A stretch of 64,000 nucleotides of DNA from Lachnospiraceae bacterium. Its GTDB lineage: Bacteria > Bacillota > Clostridia > Lachnospirales > Lachnospiraceae. The translations under genes were made by a program, and so were the position numbers. The notes under the pieces are model-generated. The model had not been told where the DNA came from. It saw only the letters and a program-made list of their open reading frames with translations, and searched no databases. This document shows positions 43,588 through 52,436 of the stretch, in pieces (position 1 is the first letter of the stretch; each line of letters opens with the position of its first letter). The stretch lies in the NCBI GenBank assembly GCA_021199235.1, contig JAJQIL010000002.1, positions 1 through 64,000 of the forward strand, written 5' to 3'.

Positions 43588-45879
43588 ATGGCAAACGAAT
43601 CAATTCAGGCAGATCAGATCAAAAAGGTGGACGCAAGTGTTAAGAAGATGGAGGATTTCACGGATCCGGAAGCCCTGTATAATGAGCTGATCGCGAGTGT
43701 GCGGAAATACCATCCTTCCGACGATATTTCCATGATCGAGAAGGCATACCATGTCGCTTATGAAGCACATAAGGATCAGAAACGCCGTTCCGGTGAGCCT
43801 TATATCATCCATCCGCTCTGTGTGGCCATCATTCTCGCGGATCTGGAGCTGGATAAGGAGACGATCGTTGCGGGACTGCTGCACGATGTAGTGGAAGACA
43901 CAGTCATGACTTCTGAGGATCTGCGTGAACAGTTCGGTGAAGAGGTTGAGCTGCTGGTCGACGGTGTGACGAAGCTGGGCAAGCTGAATTATCCTGCGGA
44001 TAAGCTTGACGTGCAGGCGGAGAACCTGCGTAAGATGTTCCTGGCGATGGCAAAAGACATCCGGGTGATTCTGGTCAAGCTGGCGGACCGTCTTCACAAT
44101 ATGCGCACCGCGAAGTACTGGTCGCCTGAGACGCAGAAGAAGAAGGCGCGGGAGACGATGGACATTTACGCACCCATCGCGCACCGGCTCGGTATTTCCA
44201 AGATCAAGGTGGAGCTGGATGACCTTTCTCTGAAATATCTGGAGCCGGAGATCTATTACGACCTGGTCGATAAGATCGCTCTGAAAAAAGATGAGAGACA
44301 GGCGTATGTGGACAGCATCGTCGCGCAGGTGCGTTCTCAGATTGAGAATGCGGGCATCAAGGCTCAGGTGGACGGCCGGATCAAGCACTTTTTCAGTATT
44401 TATAAAAAGATGGTGAACCAGCAGAAGACGCTGGATCAGATCTATGACCTTTTTGCTGTGCGGATCATTGTCGATACGGTAAAGGACTGTTACGCCGCTC
44501 TGGGTGTGATCCATGAGATGTATAAGCCGATCCCGGGCCGCTTCAAGGATTATATTGCGATGCCGAAGCAGAACATGTATCAGTCTCTGCACACGACGCT
44601 GATCGGACCGAACGGTATGCCGTTTGAGATTCAGATCCGTACCTTTGAGATGCACCGCACCGCGGAATATGGTATCGCGGCGCACTGGCGCTATAAGGAG
44701 GCGGCAGACGGTAAGAAGAGTGATTCAAAGAGTGAAGAGGCCAAGCTGAGCTGGCTGCGGCAGGTACTTGACTGGCAGATGTCGGACAACCGTGAGTTCA
44801 TGAGCCTTTTAAAGAGTGACTTTGACCTTTTTGCGGAAAGTGTTTATTGCTTCACTCCTGCAGGCGATGTGAAGAATCTTCCGAACGGTTCCACGCCGAT
44901 TGACTTTGCGTACAGCATTCACAGTGCGGTCGGGAACCGCATGATCGGCGCCCGTGTCAACGGCAAGCTGGTGACGATCGACTATGTGATCCAGAACGGC
45001 GACCGGATTGAGATCATTACTTCTCAGAACTCCCGCGGCCCGAGCCGCGACTGGCTGAAGATCGTCAAGAGCTCGCAGGCGAGGAATAAGATCAATCAGT
45101 GGTTCCGGCAGGAGCTGAAGGAAGATAATATCGTAAAAGGCAAGGAGATGCTTGCCGCTTATTGTAAGACGAAAGGTCTGGTGCAGTCCGACCTGATGAA
45201 GCCTGCCTATATGGATCGCGTGATGACGAAATACGGCTTCCGTGACTGGGACTCGGTGATGGCGGCGCTTGGTCATGGCGGGCTGAAGGAAGGACAGATC
45301 GTCAACAAGCTTCTCGAGGGCTATGATCAGGATCACCGCAAAGAGGTGACGGATGAGCAGATCATTGAGGCTGTACAGAGCGCGAAAGAGGCGGCTCCTG
45401 TCCGTGTCAAAAAGTCCAAGGGCGGCATTACGGTGCAGGGCATCAATGACGTCAGCGTCCGCTTTGCGAAATGCTGCAGTCCGATCCCGGGTGATGAGAT
45501 TATCGGTTTTGTGACACGCGGCAGGGGTGTGACCGTGCACCGCACGGACTGTATCAATATGGTCAACCTTCCGGAAAGTGAGCGCGTGCGTCTGATCGAC
45601 GCGGAGTGGCAGAAGGAAGAGACCTCTGACGATCACGGCCTGTATCTCGCGGAGATCGTGATCTACTGCAACAACCGCACCGGACTTCTGGTGGATATCA
45701 CAAAGGTATTTACCGAACGCAGGATCGACGTGCAGTCTGTCAATTCCCGTACAAGCAAACAGGGAATTGCGACGATTGCCATGTCCTTCGAGGTACCGGG
45801 CAAGGACACGCTGAATTATCTGATCGAACGGCTTCGTCAGATTGAGAGCGTTGTCGATATTGAGAGAACGACGGGCTGA
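43588..45879 (+). CDS. rel: Bifunctional (p)ppGpp synthetase/hydrolase
   Basis: Makes and degrades the alarmone (p)ppGpp. The 763-residue protein shows the full long-RSH order: HD hydrolase (about 45-195, with RSGEPYIIHP and LLHDVVEDT), synthetase (about 235-370, with the RFKDYIAMPKQNMYQSLHTT loop), TGS (about 412-472), a helical region, the zinc-finger/conserved-cysteine segment (RFAKCCSPIPGDEIIGF) and a C-terminal ACT domain. RFKD, rather than the acidic variant of RelA, together with the intact HD residues, marks the bifunctional type. GGTGGTGAG lies upstream of the ATG. Confidence 0.96.
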   Translation: MANESIQADQIKKVDASVKKMEDFTDPEALYNELIASVRKYHPSDDISMIEKAYHVAYEAHKDQKRRSGEPYIIHPLCVAIILADLELDKETIVAGLLHDVVEDTVMTSEDLREQFGEEVELLVDGVTKLGKLNYPADKLDVQAENLRKMFLAMAKDIRVILVKLADRLHNMRTAKYWSPETQKKKARETMDIYAPIAHRLGISKIKVELDDLSLKYLEPEIYYDLVDKIALKKDERQAYVDSIVAQVRSQIENAGIKAQVDGRIKHFFSIYKKMVNQQKTLDQIYDLFAVRIIVDTVKDCYAALGVIHEMYKPIPGRFKDYIAMPKQNMYQSLHTTLIGPNGMPFEIQIRTFEMHRTAEYGIAAHWRYKEAADGKKSDSKSEEAKLSWLRQVLDWQMSDNREFMSLLKSDFDLFAESVYCFTPAGDVKNLPNGSTPIDFAYSIHSAVGNRMIGARVNGKLVTIDYVIQNGDRIEIITSQNSRGPSRDWLKIVKSSQARNKINQWFRQELKEDNIVKGKEMLAAYCKTKGLVQSDLMKPAYMDRVMTKYGFRDWDSVMAALGHGGLKEGQIVNKLLEGYDQDHRKEVTDEQIIEAVQSAKEAAPVRVKKSKGGITVQGINDVSVRFAKCCSPIPGDEIIGFVTRGRGVTVHRTDCINMVNLPESERVRLIDAEWQKEETSDDHGLYLAEIVIYCNNRTGLLVDITKVFTERRIDVQSVNSRTSKQGIATIAMSFEVPGKDTLNYLIERLRQIESVVDIERTTG

Positions 45880-45962
45880 CCCGCCCGGAGAACCGCAGGC
45901 AGGGTGGAAAGCCCGGCGTGCGGTACGGCGGACGGACATACGGAAGAATGGAGGCAGACATT

Positions 45963-46589
45963 TTGGAAAATCTGCAGTTGGAGTCGCTTGTACTCGGTAT
46001 GGTCTCTACAAACTCGTATCTCGCGAAAAATAAAGTGACGGGGGAGCTTCTGATCATTGATCCGGCCGATCAGCCGGAACGCCTTGCGCAGAAGATTTCC
46101 GCCATGGACGGGACACCGGCAGCAATCCTGCTGACACACGGGCATTTTGACCATATCGGTGCTGCCGCGGCTCTGAAAGAGAAATATGGCATCCCCATCT
46201 GTGCTTTGAAAGAGGAAGAAGAGGTTCTAAGCGATGCACAGAAGAATCTGACCGCCTGGAGCGGGAATGGCTATACGCTTGCTGCGGATCGATATTTCCG
46301 GGATGGCGAGACCATTACCCTTGCCGGATTTTTAATTCAGGTGCTGCATACGCCGGGGCATACGATCGGGAGCGCCTGCTATTACCTGCCCAAAGAGCGG
46401 GTGCTTTTTTCCGGGGATACCCTGTTCCGCTGCAGTGTGGGACGGACGGATTTTCCTACGGGAAGCATGGGCGCGATCCATCGCTCCATTCATGAGAAGC
46501 TGTTTGTGCTGCCGGATGAGACGGAAGTATTTCCGGGGCATGACGCGGCGACGACGATACAGTATGAGAAACAGTTTAACCCTTATTAA
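45963..46589 (+). CDS. Metallo-beta-lactamase-fold hydrolase (glyoxalase II-like)
   Basis: A 208-residue protein with the metal motif THGHFDH (His59, His61, Asp63, His64), a later HTPGHTIGS, SGDTLFRCSVGRTDFP and FPGHDAATTI, all typical of small GloB-like hydrolases encoded next to rel in Firmicutes. I chose the TTG at 45963 because GGAGG lies 9 nt before it. The ATG at 45948 and GTG at 45918 have poor ribosome sites. The exact thioester or other substrate is unknown. Confidence 0.85.
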   Translation: MENLQLESLVLGMVSTNSYLAKNKVTGELLIIDPADQPERLAQKISAMDGTPAAILLTHGHFDHIGAAAALKEKYGIPICALKEEEEVLSDAQKNLTAWSGNGYTLAADRYFRDGETITLAGFLIQVLHTPGHTIGSACYYLPKERVLFSGDTLFRCSVGRTDFPTGSMGAIHRSIHEKLFVLPDETEVFPGHDAATTIQYEKQFNPY

Positions 46590-46665
46590 AGAAATTTTGC
46601 CGGTGCGCGCTGCGATTCAGGGATAATGTCTGAAAAGGAGCGGCATCAGCAAAGACAGGAACTAT

Positions 46666-48495
46666 ATGATTCAGGTACGATTGAACAGACAAAGCTTTCA
46701 ATATGACGTCCATTCACTGGTGCGCGCGTTTTACCCTGACCATGAGGTGAAGGTGGAGATCCCGGCGGGAATACTGCCTGAAAATCCTCCGGAATTTCCG
46801 GAGAAGCCGGGCACGGAGAAAATGGCCGGGACGGCCGGACCAGTGTTTTCACTGGATGTTTTTTTTGTACCGGTAAGTGACTGTACAGACAAATTTTCCG
46901 CTGCGCCGGCAACGAAGTGTGATCAACAGCCTTCTGATGATATTTCGGAGGGGGATGGTATCATGCGGCCTGTGGCGGCTTCCCACCGGATCGACATCCG
47001 GCTGTATGAAGATACACTGGAAAAGCTGCATATGGAAAGCATGTGCCGGGAGGACGACCGGCACGAGACGAAGAACGAACTGAAGCGCCTGCTGTACCGG
47101 ATTCTTTCAGAGTATTCCGGCAAAACGCTTCCCTGGGGCAATCTGACCGGCATCCGCCCGACCAAGATTCCGATGGCTCTTCTGAATCAGGGCCTTAAAA
47201 ACAGTGAGATCGCGGAATACATGCGGAAGACCTATTATACGAGCAATGAGAAGACGGCGCTTGCCATAGCGATCGCGAACCGGGAGCATTTTCTGCTGGA
47301 AAAGCTGAATCCGGAAAAACACGCTGTACAGGCCGGAGGACGGGCAGCATTTGGCAGCGGCTACAGCCTTTATGTCGGGATTCCGTTCTGTCCGAGCATC
47401 TGCCTGTACTGCTCGTTCAGCTCCAGTCCGATCGCACTCTGGCGCAGTCAGGTGGACGATTATCTGAACACTCTGATGTATGAGATTGACGCTGTGGCGG
47501 AAATGCTGCCGCACCGGCATCCGGATACGATCTATATCGGCGGCGGCACGCCGACCACTCTGGAGCCGGAGCAGATGGACCGCCTGCTTCATAAACTGGA
47601 GGAACACTTTGACGTCGGCGGCGCGCTGGAATTTACCGTGGAAGCCGGCCGCCCGGATTCGATCACGCGGGAAAAGCTGCAGGTATTGAAGGATCACGGT
47701 GTCACGCGCATTTCCATCAATCCGCAGACGATGAATCAGGAGACGCTGGATTTCATCGGCAGGAAGCATACGACTGTACAGACGATGGAGGCTTTTGCGC
47801 TGGCCCGTGAGATGGGATTTGACAACATCAATATGGATCTGATCGTCGGGCTTCCGGGGGAGGGAGCTTCTGAAGTCGAGCATACCATGCAGGTGCTGCG
47901 CGGCATGGATCCGGACAGCATTACGGTGCATTCGCTTGCGGTAAAACGTGCGGCGCGGCTGCGCCTGTTTAAGGAAGAACACCAGGAGCTCAGCTTTGAG
48001 AACAGCAGTGAGATCATGGACATGACCGCACGCTATACGCGGGAGGCGGGGCTTTTTCCGTACTACCTGTACCGGCAGAAAAATATGGCCGGCAATTTTG
48101 AAAATGTCGGCTATGCGCGGGAGGGCTGCGAGGGCCTGTACAATATCCTGATCATGGAGGAGATCCAGTCGATCATCGCGCTCGGCGCGGGAGCATCCAC
48201 AAAGCTGGTGCGGGACGGCGCCGCGCAGATTCCGAATACGCCCGGACAGGATGGGACGCTGCATATTCCGAATACGCCTGGACAGGATGGTACGCCGCAT
48301 ATTCCGAATAAGCCCGGACAGGATGGGACGCTTAATATGCAGAATCGTTCCGGTAAAAACGACCTGCTTCAGGCACAGGAGGCACATCTCCCGGAAAAGC
48401 GGATCGAGCGGGTCGAGAATGTGAAGGACATCCGCAATTATATGGAACGGATTGATGAGATGATAGAAAGAAAGAGGGCCGGGCTTTATGAGTGA
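46666..48495 (+). CDS. hemZ: HemZ-type radical SAM protein (coproporphyrinogen dehydrogenase-like)
   Basis: A radical SAM enzyme of the HemN/HemZ group, probably linked to coproporphyrinogen oxidation. The 609-residue protein is about 110 longer than usual HemZ. After a diverged N-terminal part, TGIRPTKIPM introduces the core, the [4Fe-4S] cysteines are CPSICLYCSF, and IYIGGGTPTTLEPEQM, VEAGRPDSI and GLPGEG follow. Near the end a 12-residue unit is repeated three times (48229-48336) between GAGASTKLVRDG and RIERVENVKDIRNYM. An extra P/E/K-rich insert sits near residues 35-60. AGGA precedes the ATG. The stop overlaps the HD-GYP gene by 8 bp. Confidence 0.9.
   Translation: MIQVRLNRQSFQYDVHSLVRAFYPDHEVKVEIPAGILPENPPEFPEKPGTEKMAGTAGPVFSLDVFFVPVSDCTDKFSAAPATKCDQQPSDDISEGDGIMRPVAASHRIDIRLYEDTLEKLHMESMCREDDRHETKNELKRLLYRILSEYSGKTLPWGNLTGIRPTKIPMALLNQGLKNSEIAEYMRKTYYTSNEKTALAIAIANREHFLLEKLNPEKHAVQAGGRAAFGSGYSLYVGIPFCPSICLYCSFSSSPIALWRSQVDDYLNTLMYEIDAVAEMLPHRHPDTIYIGGGTPTTLEPEQMDRLLHKLEEHFDVGGALEFTVEAGRPDSITREKLQVLKDHGVTRISINPQTMNQETLDFIGRKHTTVQTMEAFALAREMGFDNINMDLIVGLPGEGASEVEHTMQVLRGMDPDSITVHSLAVKRAARLRLFKEEHQELSFENSSEIMDMTARYTREAGLFPYYLYRQKNMAGNFENVGYAREGCEGLYNILIMEEIQSIIALGAGASTKLVRDGAAQIPNTPGQDGTLHIPNTPGQDGTPHIPNKPGQDGTLNMQNRSGKNDLLQAQEAHLPEKRIERVENVKDIRNYMERIDEMIERKRAGLYE
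48229..48336 (+). repeat. Three in-frame 36-bp repeats in hemZ
   Basis: Units of 36 bp start at 48229, 48265 and 48301 and encode IPNTPGQDGTLH, IPNTPGQDGTPH and IPNKPGQDGTLN. A weak fourth unit (MQNRSGKND) follows. The unit keeps the frame. Confidence 0.95.
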
Positions 48496-49141
48496 GGGCG
48501 CGTCCGTCTATAAAAAGGAATATCCGATCATACGGCCGAGCATCCTGAAAGAACTGATACATGCCAGCACGGTGAGCAATCTGGCTTTTCGCGTGGGTGA
48601 GGAGATGAGTTTTTCCAGGGAAGACTGCCATGAGCTTGCAGTTGCAGGTTTTGTGCATGATATCGGCAAGCTTGAGCTGGCAAAATATGTCCGCGGTCAT
48701 GAGGAGGAGACTCTGGTCATCGAAGAGATGAAATATGTCCGCCGACATTCCGCTTTAGGCGCGGAGATCCTTTTGAAAAACGGGTATTCACAGAAGATCG
48801 TGGACATGGTAAGATTTCATCATGAAAACTGTGACGGTACCGGTTATCCGATGAATCTTTCCCGGGAAGAGATTCCGATTGGCGCGCGGATCCTGCGCGT
48901 ATGCGATGTTTTTGCGGCACTGACCTCTGACCGCCCGTACCGCAGGGCGTTTGATGTGGATACGGCGGTAGAGCTGATGATCGAGGAATCAAAGAATTAC
49001 GATATCGAGGTATTTCTGGCATTCATGCGGGTGGTCCATGCACCCGGGCTGGAACAGCTGCTGGATACAAAAGATCTGGAGAATAAGCTGACCCGGATCA
49101 TGCGGGAAAGTGATCCGGAACTCATGGATTTTGATGCTTGA
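48488..49141 (+). CDS. HD-GYP domain phosphohydrolase
   Basis: A 217-residue stand-alone HD-GYP protein. The metal residues are visible as HDIGK (His57, Asp58), RRHSALGAEIL and HHENCDGTGYP, where the GYP triplet (119-121) marks the c-di-GMP phosphodiesterase group. RILRVCDVFAALTSDRPYR completes the signature. No sensory domain is attached. The start overlaps hemZ. The last 20 codons are partly duplicated downstream (49112-49173). Activity on c-di-GMP is inferred from the family. Confidence 0.88.
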   Translation: MSEGASVYKKEYPIIRPSILKELIHASTVSNLAFRVGEEMSFSREDCHELAVAGFVHDIGKLELAKYVRGHEEETLVIEEMKYVRRHSALGAEILLKNGYSQKIVDMVRFHHENCDGTGYPMNLSREEIPIGARILRVCDVFAALTSDRPYRRAFDVDTAVELMIEESKNYDIEVFLAFMRVVHAPGLEQLLDTKDLENKLTRIMRESDPELMDFDA

Positions 49142-49175
49142 AAAGCGAACCGGAACTCATGGAGTTCGATGAATA
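49112..49175 (+). repeat. 35-bp duplication at the 3' end of the HD-GYP gene
   Basis: GATCCGGAACTCATGGATTT at 49112 recurs as GAACCGGAACTCATGGAGTT at 49147, a 35-bp period that spans the stop codon. This parallels the radA end. Confidence 0.75.
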
Positions 49176-49290
49176 AACAAGACTGAACAGCAGATAATCT
49201 TGAAATAAGTCGGCCGCAATTCCATTGTCTTTAAACAAAGGGACGTTCAATTCAGGCAAAAAATGCCTGACAATATGAGGAGGAAACGCA

Positions 49291-50535
49291 ATGATTACAC
49301 AGGCACCGAGAGGCGTACAGGACTGGTATGGAGAGGAGATGCGCAAACGCGCGTATGTGGAGAAGCTTGCCCGCGAGACCGCGCGCTGCTATCATATGGA
49401 GGAGATCATTACTCCGATTTTTGAACACACAGAACTGTTCCAGCGCGGCGTCGGTTCCGACACCGATGTGGTGCAAAAAGAGATGTATACGTTTTTGGAT
49501 AAGGGAGACCGGAGCATCACACTGAAGCCGGAAGGCACGGCCGGTGTCATGCGTGCCTATCTGGAGCATGCCATGTACTCGCAGCCGGCTCCGACGAAGC
49601 TTTTTTATGTCACACCTGCCTTTCGTTATGAAAAGCCCCAGAAGGGCAGGCTGCGCCAGCATCATCAGTTCGGCGTGGAGATGGTCGGTTCGGCAAGCCC
49701 GCTCGCGGAGCTGGAAGTGATTTCTTTCGTGACAGAGCTTCTCGGCAAATTCGGGCTGAAGGATGTCCGACTGCATATCAACAGCATCGGCTGTAAGAAC
49801 TGCCGCAAAGCGTACAATGAAGCGCTGCTGTCTTATCTGAAAAAATATGAGAACGACCTCTGTCCGACCTGCCGGGAGCGCATGGAGAAAAATCCGCTGC
49901 GTGTCCTGGACTGCAAGGCAGACACCTGTAAAAAGATTGTTGCAGACGCACCGAGGACTATTGATTATCTGGACGACGGCTGCAGAGAGCATTTTGAAGA
50001 GCTCAAATCGCTGCTGGACGATCTGGCGATACCTTATGAAATCGATACGGGGATCGTCCGCGGTCTGGATTATTATACAAAAACTGTGTTCGAGTTTGTC
50101 AACTCCGACGGGTTTACTCTCTGCGGGGGCGGCCGCTATGACGGCCTGATCCACGAGATCGAGGAGAAACAGGACATCCCGTCTGTCGGCTTTGGTATGG
50201 GAATCGAACGCATCCTGTATTTCATGGACAACGAGGGCGTTGCATTCCCGGCAGAAGAGCCGGCAGATCTGTACGTCGGAATACTCGGAAAAGAGGCCCG
50301 CGCACGCGCCTATCAGCTGGTGCGCGCCTTACGTGCTTCCGGCCGGATCGTCGAGACCGACTACATGGACCGCAGTGTCAAGGCGCAGATGAAATATGCA
50401 AACAAGCTCGGGGCGAAAAAGGTCGTGATCATCGGTTCACAGGAGCTGGAGCAGAACCGCGCGATGCTGAAGGACATGGCGACGGGAGAGCAGACGGAGG
50501 TCGCGCTCGACCGCATCGCAGAGACACTGGCATAA
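49291..50535 (+). CDS. hisS: Histidyl-tRNA synthetase
   Basis: Charges tRNA-His. The 414-residue class II enzyme starts [12 protein letters not shown]. Motif 2 is [20 protein letters not shown], the histidine-specific loop [12 protein letters not shown] and motif 3 [10 protein letters not shown]. The C-terminal anticodon-binding domain begins near [20 protein letters not shown] precedes the ATG. I looked for a T-box leader in the 149-bp gap and found no AGGGTGGNACCGCG element. aspS does not follow, unlike in many Firmicutes. Confidence 0.96.
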   Translation: MITQAPRGVQDWYGEEMRKRAYVEKLARETARCYHMEEIITPIFEHTELFQRGVGSDTDVVQKEMYTFLDKGDRSITLKPEGTAGVMRAYLEHAMYSQPAPTKLFYVTPAFRYEKPQKGRLRQHHQFGVEMVGSASPLAELEVISFVTELLGKFGLKDVRLHINSIGCKNCRKAYNEALLSYLKKYENDLCPTCRERMEKNPLRVLDCKADTCKKIVADAPRTIDYLDDGCREHFEELKSLLDDLAIPYEIDTGIVRGLDYYTKTVFEFVNSDGFTLCGGGRYDGLIHEIEEKQDIPSVGFGMGIERILYFMDNEGVAFPAEEPADLYVGILGKEARARAYQLVRALRASGRIVETDYMDRSVKAQMKYANKLGAKKVVIIGSQELEQNRAMLKDMATGEQTEVALDRIAETLA

Positions 50536-50544
50536 TACTGACAT

Positions 50545-50597
50545 AATAAAACGGCATCCGTCCCCATAAGCAGACAGCAGGCGGATGCCCATTTTAT
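50545..50597. terminator. Bidirectional terminator between hisS and the DUF1294 gene
   Basis: AATAAAAC-GGCATCCG (50545-50560) pairs with CGGATGCC-CATTTTATT (50582-50598), suited to the convergent genes. Confidence 0.85.
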
Positions 50598-50608
50598 TGC
50601 GCGCACAA

Positions 50609-51934
50609 TTATTCTGTCGGCGTTACCTCCTGCGCAGCATCCTCGTTTGTGGAAGAGAATGCCTCGATGGCCTCGTTCATGTTCCCCATCAGCGCGTCTG
50701 TGAAGTCGGAATTGAAGTAGACCTCCCACGTGGAGCCATTGTTGGAAAAGGTGAGGGTGACATCTGTAGAGACCGTGGAAGTGTTTTCCTGCAGAGCTTC
50801 CAGAAGCATCCGCGAGGTCTCGTTTGAGAAGGTGACTGAGCTGTCGCGGATGGACTGGGTCGTAGAGGCGTATGCAAGAAGAGATTCTCTGTAGGCGGTA
50901 AGTACGCTGGTCATATCTACGCTGGTGACGCGGACGACTGCCTCAGCCTGATCCCCGTCTTCGGTGCACCGCAGGATTTCATAGTCAAATGCGTCCGTCA
51001 GCTGGCGGACGTATTCTTCGTCTATCAGAGAATAATATTCAGTATTGTAAGTGGCAAATACGTCTTCAATGTCCAGATATTCCATCCAGTCATCCGCGTT
51101 CAGATCGAGAAGCGCATCCAGATGAATGGCAAGCACTTCGGAAGCGGATAAAATATAGGGATCGTTCATGCAGGAGATAAAGCCTCCGACCAGATCATCC
51201 TCCAGTTCCGAGTCTGACTGAATCGTCCAGGAATTATTTTCCCTTTTTAAATGAAAAACCGCCGTGCTGACGACGATATTATAGTTGTTGGAAGAGAGCG
51301 TATCGCGCAGCAGACGGTAATAGTCCCCGGTCGTCGTCTCTTCCTCATCGTCCGGATAGATTTCAACGGAATTTTTCAGGATTTCGGTACAGAGATCCCT
51401 GGCAAGCTCTTTTGCGTCAATATTAGAAATCTGCACGGTGACGGCTGCTTCATCACCGATAATCTCTTCATTATGTATGCTGTATGTGAAATTTTCGAAG
51501 AAAAGGTCAACGGCTTCCGTCGCGTCGGTACTGATTTCACCGGTGGCCAGGTTGGAATTCATCAGACTTTCATAAGAGACAAAGGAAGTGATCGTGGCTT
51601 CGTCCAGCTCCTGAATCAGGGAGAGCTCCTGCTGGACAGCCTGTGTGGGGCGTGCCATCTCCTGTTTGTTCCAGAGATAGACCCCTGTGACGAGGAGCAG
51701 CTGGATGACAAAGATAAACGGTATTCCGATGGAAAACTTCAGTTTTCTGGTCTTATGATGAAACACATACATCCCGGTAAAGATTCCGATGCTTCCAAAC
51801 AGGATCGCGGCAATGAAAAGCGTACGCTCCGGGATCCGTTGCTTTCCGCGTTGTGCTCTGAGTTTATCTGTCCCCATCAGGATCAGACTGACCAGATTGA
51901 TCATTATAATATAGAAGATCAGGATACTTTTCAT
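50609..51934 (-). CDS. DUF1294 membrane domain fused to a large extracellular region
   Basis: A 441-residue protein. The N-terminal 90 residues are a DUF1294 domain with three membrane helices and the signature KLRAQRGKQRIPERTLF then HKTRKLKFSIGIP. An exported domain of about 350 residues follows, containing two NTF2-like or lipoprotein-like repeats (about 105-245: LDEATITSFVSYESLM, EAVDLFFENFTYSI; about 280-430). DUF1294 alone is usually about 90 residues, so this is a fusion. GGAGGTAGAA lies before the ATG at 51934. The longer frame to 51985 is rejected. The function is unknown. Confidence 0.78.
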   Translation of the reverse strand: MKSILIFYIIMINLVSLILMGTDKLRAQRGKQRIPERTLFIAAILFGSIGIFTGMYVFHHKTRKLKFSIGIPFIFVIQLLLVTGVYLWNKQEMARPTQAVQQELSLIQELDEATITSFVSYESLMNSNLATGEISTDATEAVDLFFENFTYSIHNEEIIGDEAAVTVQISNIDAKELARDLCTEILKNSVEIYPDDEEETTTGDYYRLLRDTLSSNNYNIVVSTAVFHLKRENNSWTIQSDSELEDDLVGGFISCMNDPYILSASEVLAIHLDALLDLNADDWMEYLDIEDVFATYNTEYYSLIDEEYVRQLTDAFDYEILRCTEDGDQAEAVVRVTSVDMTSVLTAYRESLLAYASTTQSIRDSSVTFSNETSRMLLEALQENTSTVSTDVTLTFSNNGSTWEVYFNSDFTDALMGNMNEAIEAFSSTNEDAAQEVTPTE

Positions 51935-51969
51935 TTCTACCTCCGTCAATAAGTGCCCAGTCGAAATTG

Positions 51970-51998
51970 ATTTTACATGATTCAAATGCGTTTGTCAA
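51970..51998 (-). promoter_or_regulatory. Promoter of the DUF1294 fusion gene
   Basis: Minus-strand TTGACA (51993-51998), 17 bp, TAAAAT (51970-51975), 36 bp before the start. Confidence 0.8.
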
Positions 51999-52119
51999 AC
52001 ATTGATTTTAAAAGAGCCTTCATTCATACCGTATTTGACAGAAATAGACAAAATTCGAGTTTTCAAAATAAAGGACTGACCGTTCCGGACGGACATTTGA
52101 AAAAACAGGACGAACAGTC

Positions 52120-52148
52120 TTGACTTTTTGCAGAATGCAAAGTATGAT
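52120..52148 (+). promoter_or_regulatory. glyA promoter
   Basis: TTGACT (52120-52125), 17 bp, TATGAT (52143-52148). It leaves a leader of about 280 nt that contains the composite repeat element 52202-52335. Confidence 0.75.
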
Positions 52149-52201
52149 ATCCGAGGTGTGAAAATACCGAAAATTTTCCGGTCAGTATGTGAAGTTTTGC
52201 T

Positions 52202-52335
52202 GTAACTATTCAGGACAGTACCTCGCACCTGCTGCGAGGTACGTATGAAAATGTATATTTTACAGGAAAAAGTCCCATCGCGCAGCGATTTTAAATGGAC
52301 TTTTTCCCGTAATTGTGAAGGTACTGAACAGTTAG
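52202..52335 (+). repeat. 134-bp composite palindromic element in the glyA leader
   Basis: The ends GTAACTATTCAG (52202-52213) and CTGAACAGTTAG (52324-52335) are inverted. Inside are a perfect stem GTACCTCGCA/TGCGAGGTAC (52218-52242) and a stem GGAAAAAGTCC/GGACTTTTTCC (52265-52307) with a nested ATCGC/GCGAT. The right end is itself a 27-bp motif copy (52309-52335). The second stem with its T run could act as an attenuator. Confidence 0.75.
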
Positions 52336-52436
52336 GTTTTGCTAATATGGTGCTTCTGATCAGGCATTATGAGACAGACATTACGGAATACTGCCGGATA
52401 TCACATGATAAGGAACAAGATTAAGGAGAGAACAGA

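Noticed and set aside
49142-49290. T-box riboswitch before hisS
   Set aside because: No AGGGTGGNACCGCG sequence, specifier stem or terminator stem could be found.
52149-52436. Glycine or THF riboswitch before glyA
   Set aside because: The leader is explained by the palindromic element. No recognisable aptamer core was seen.
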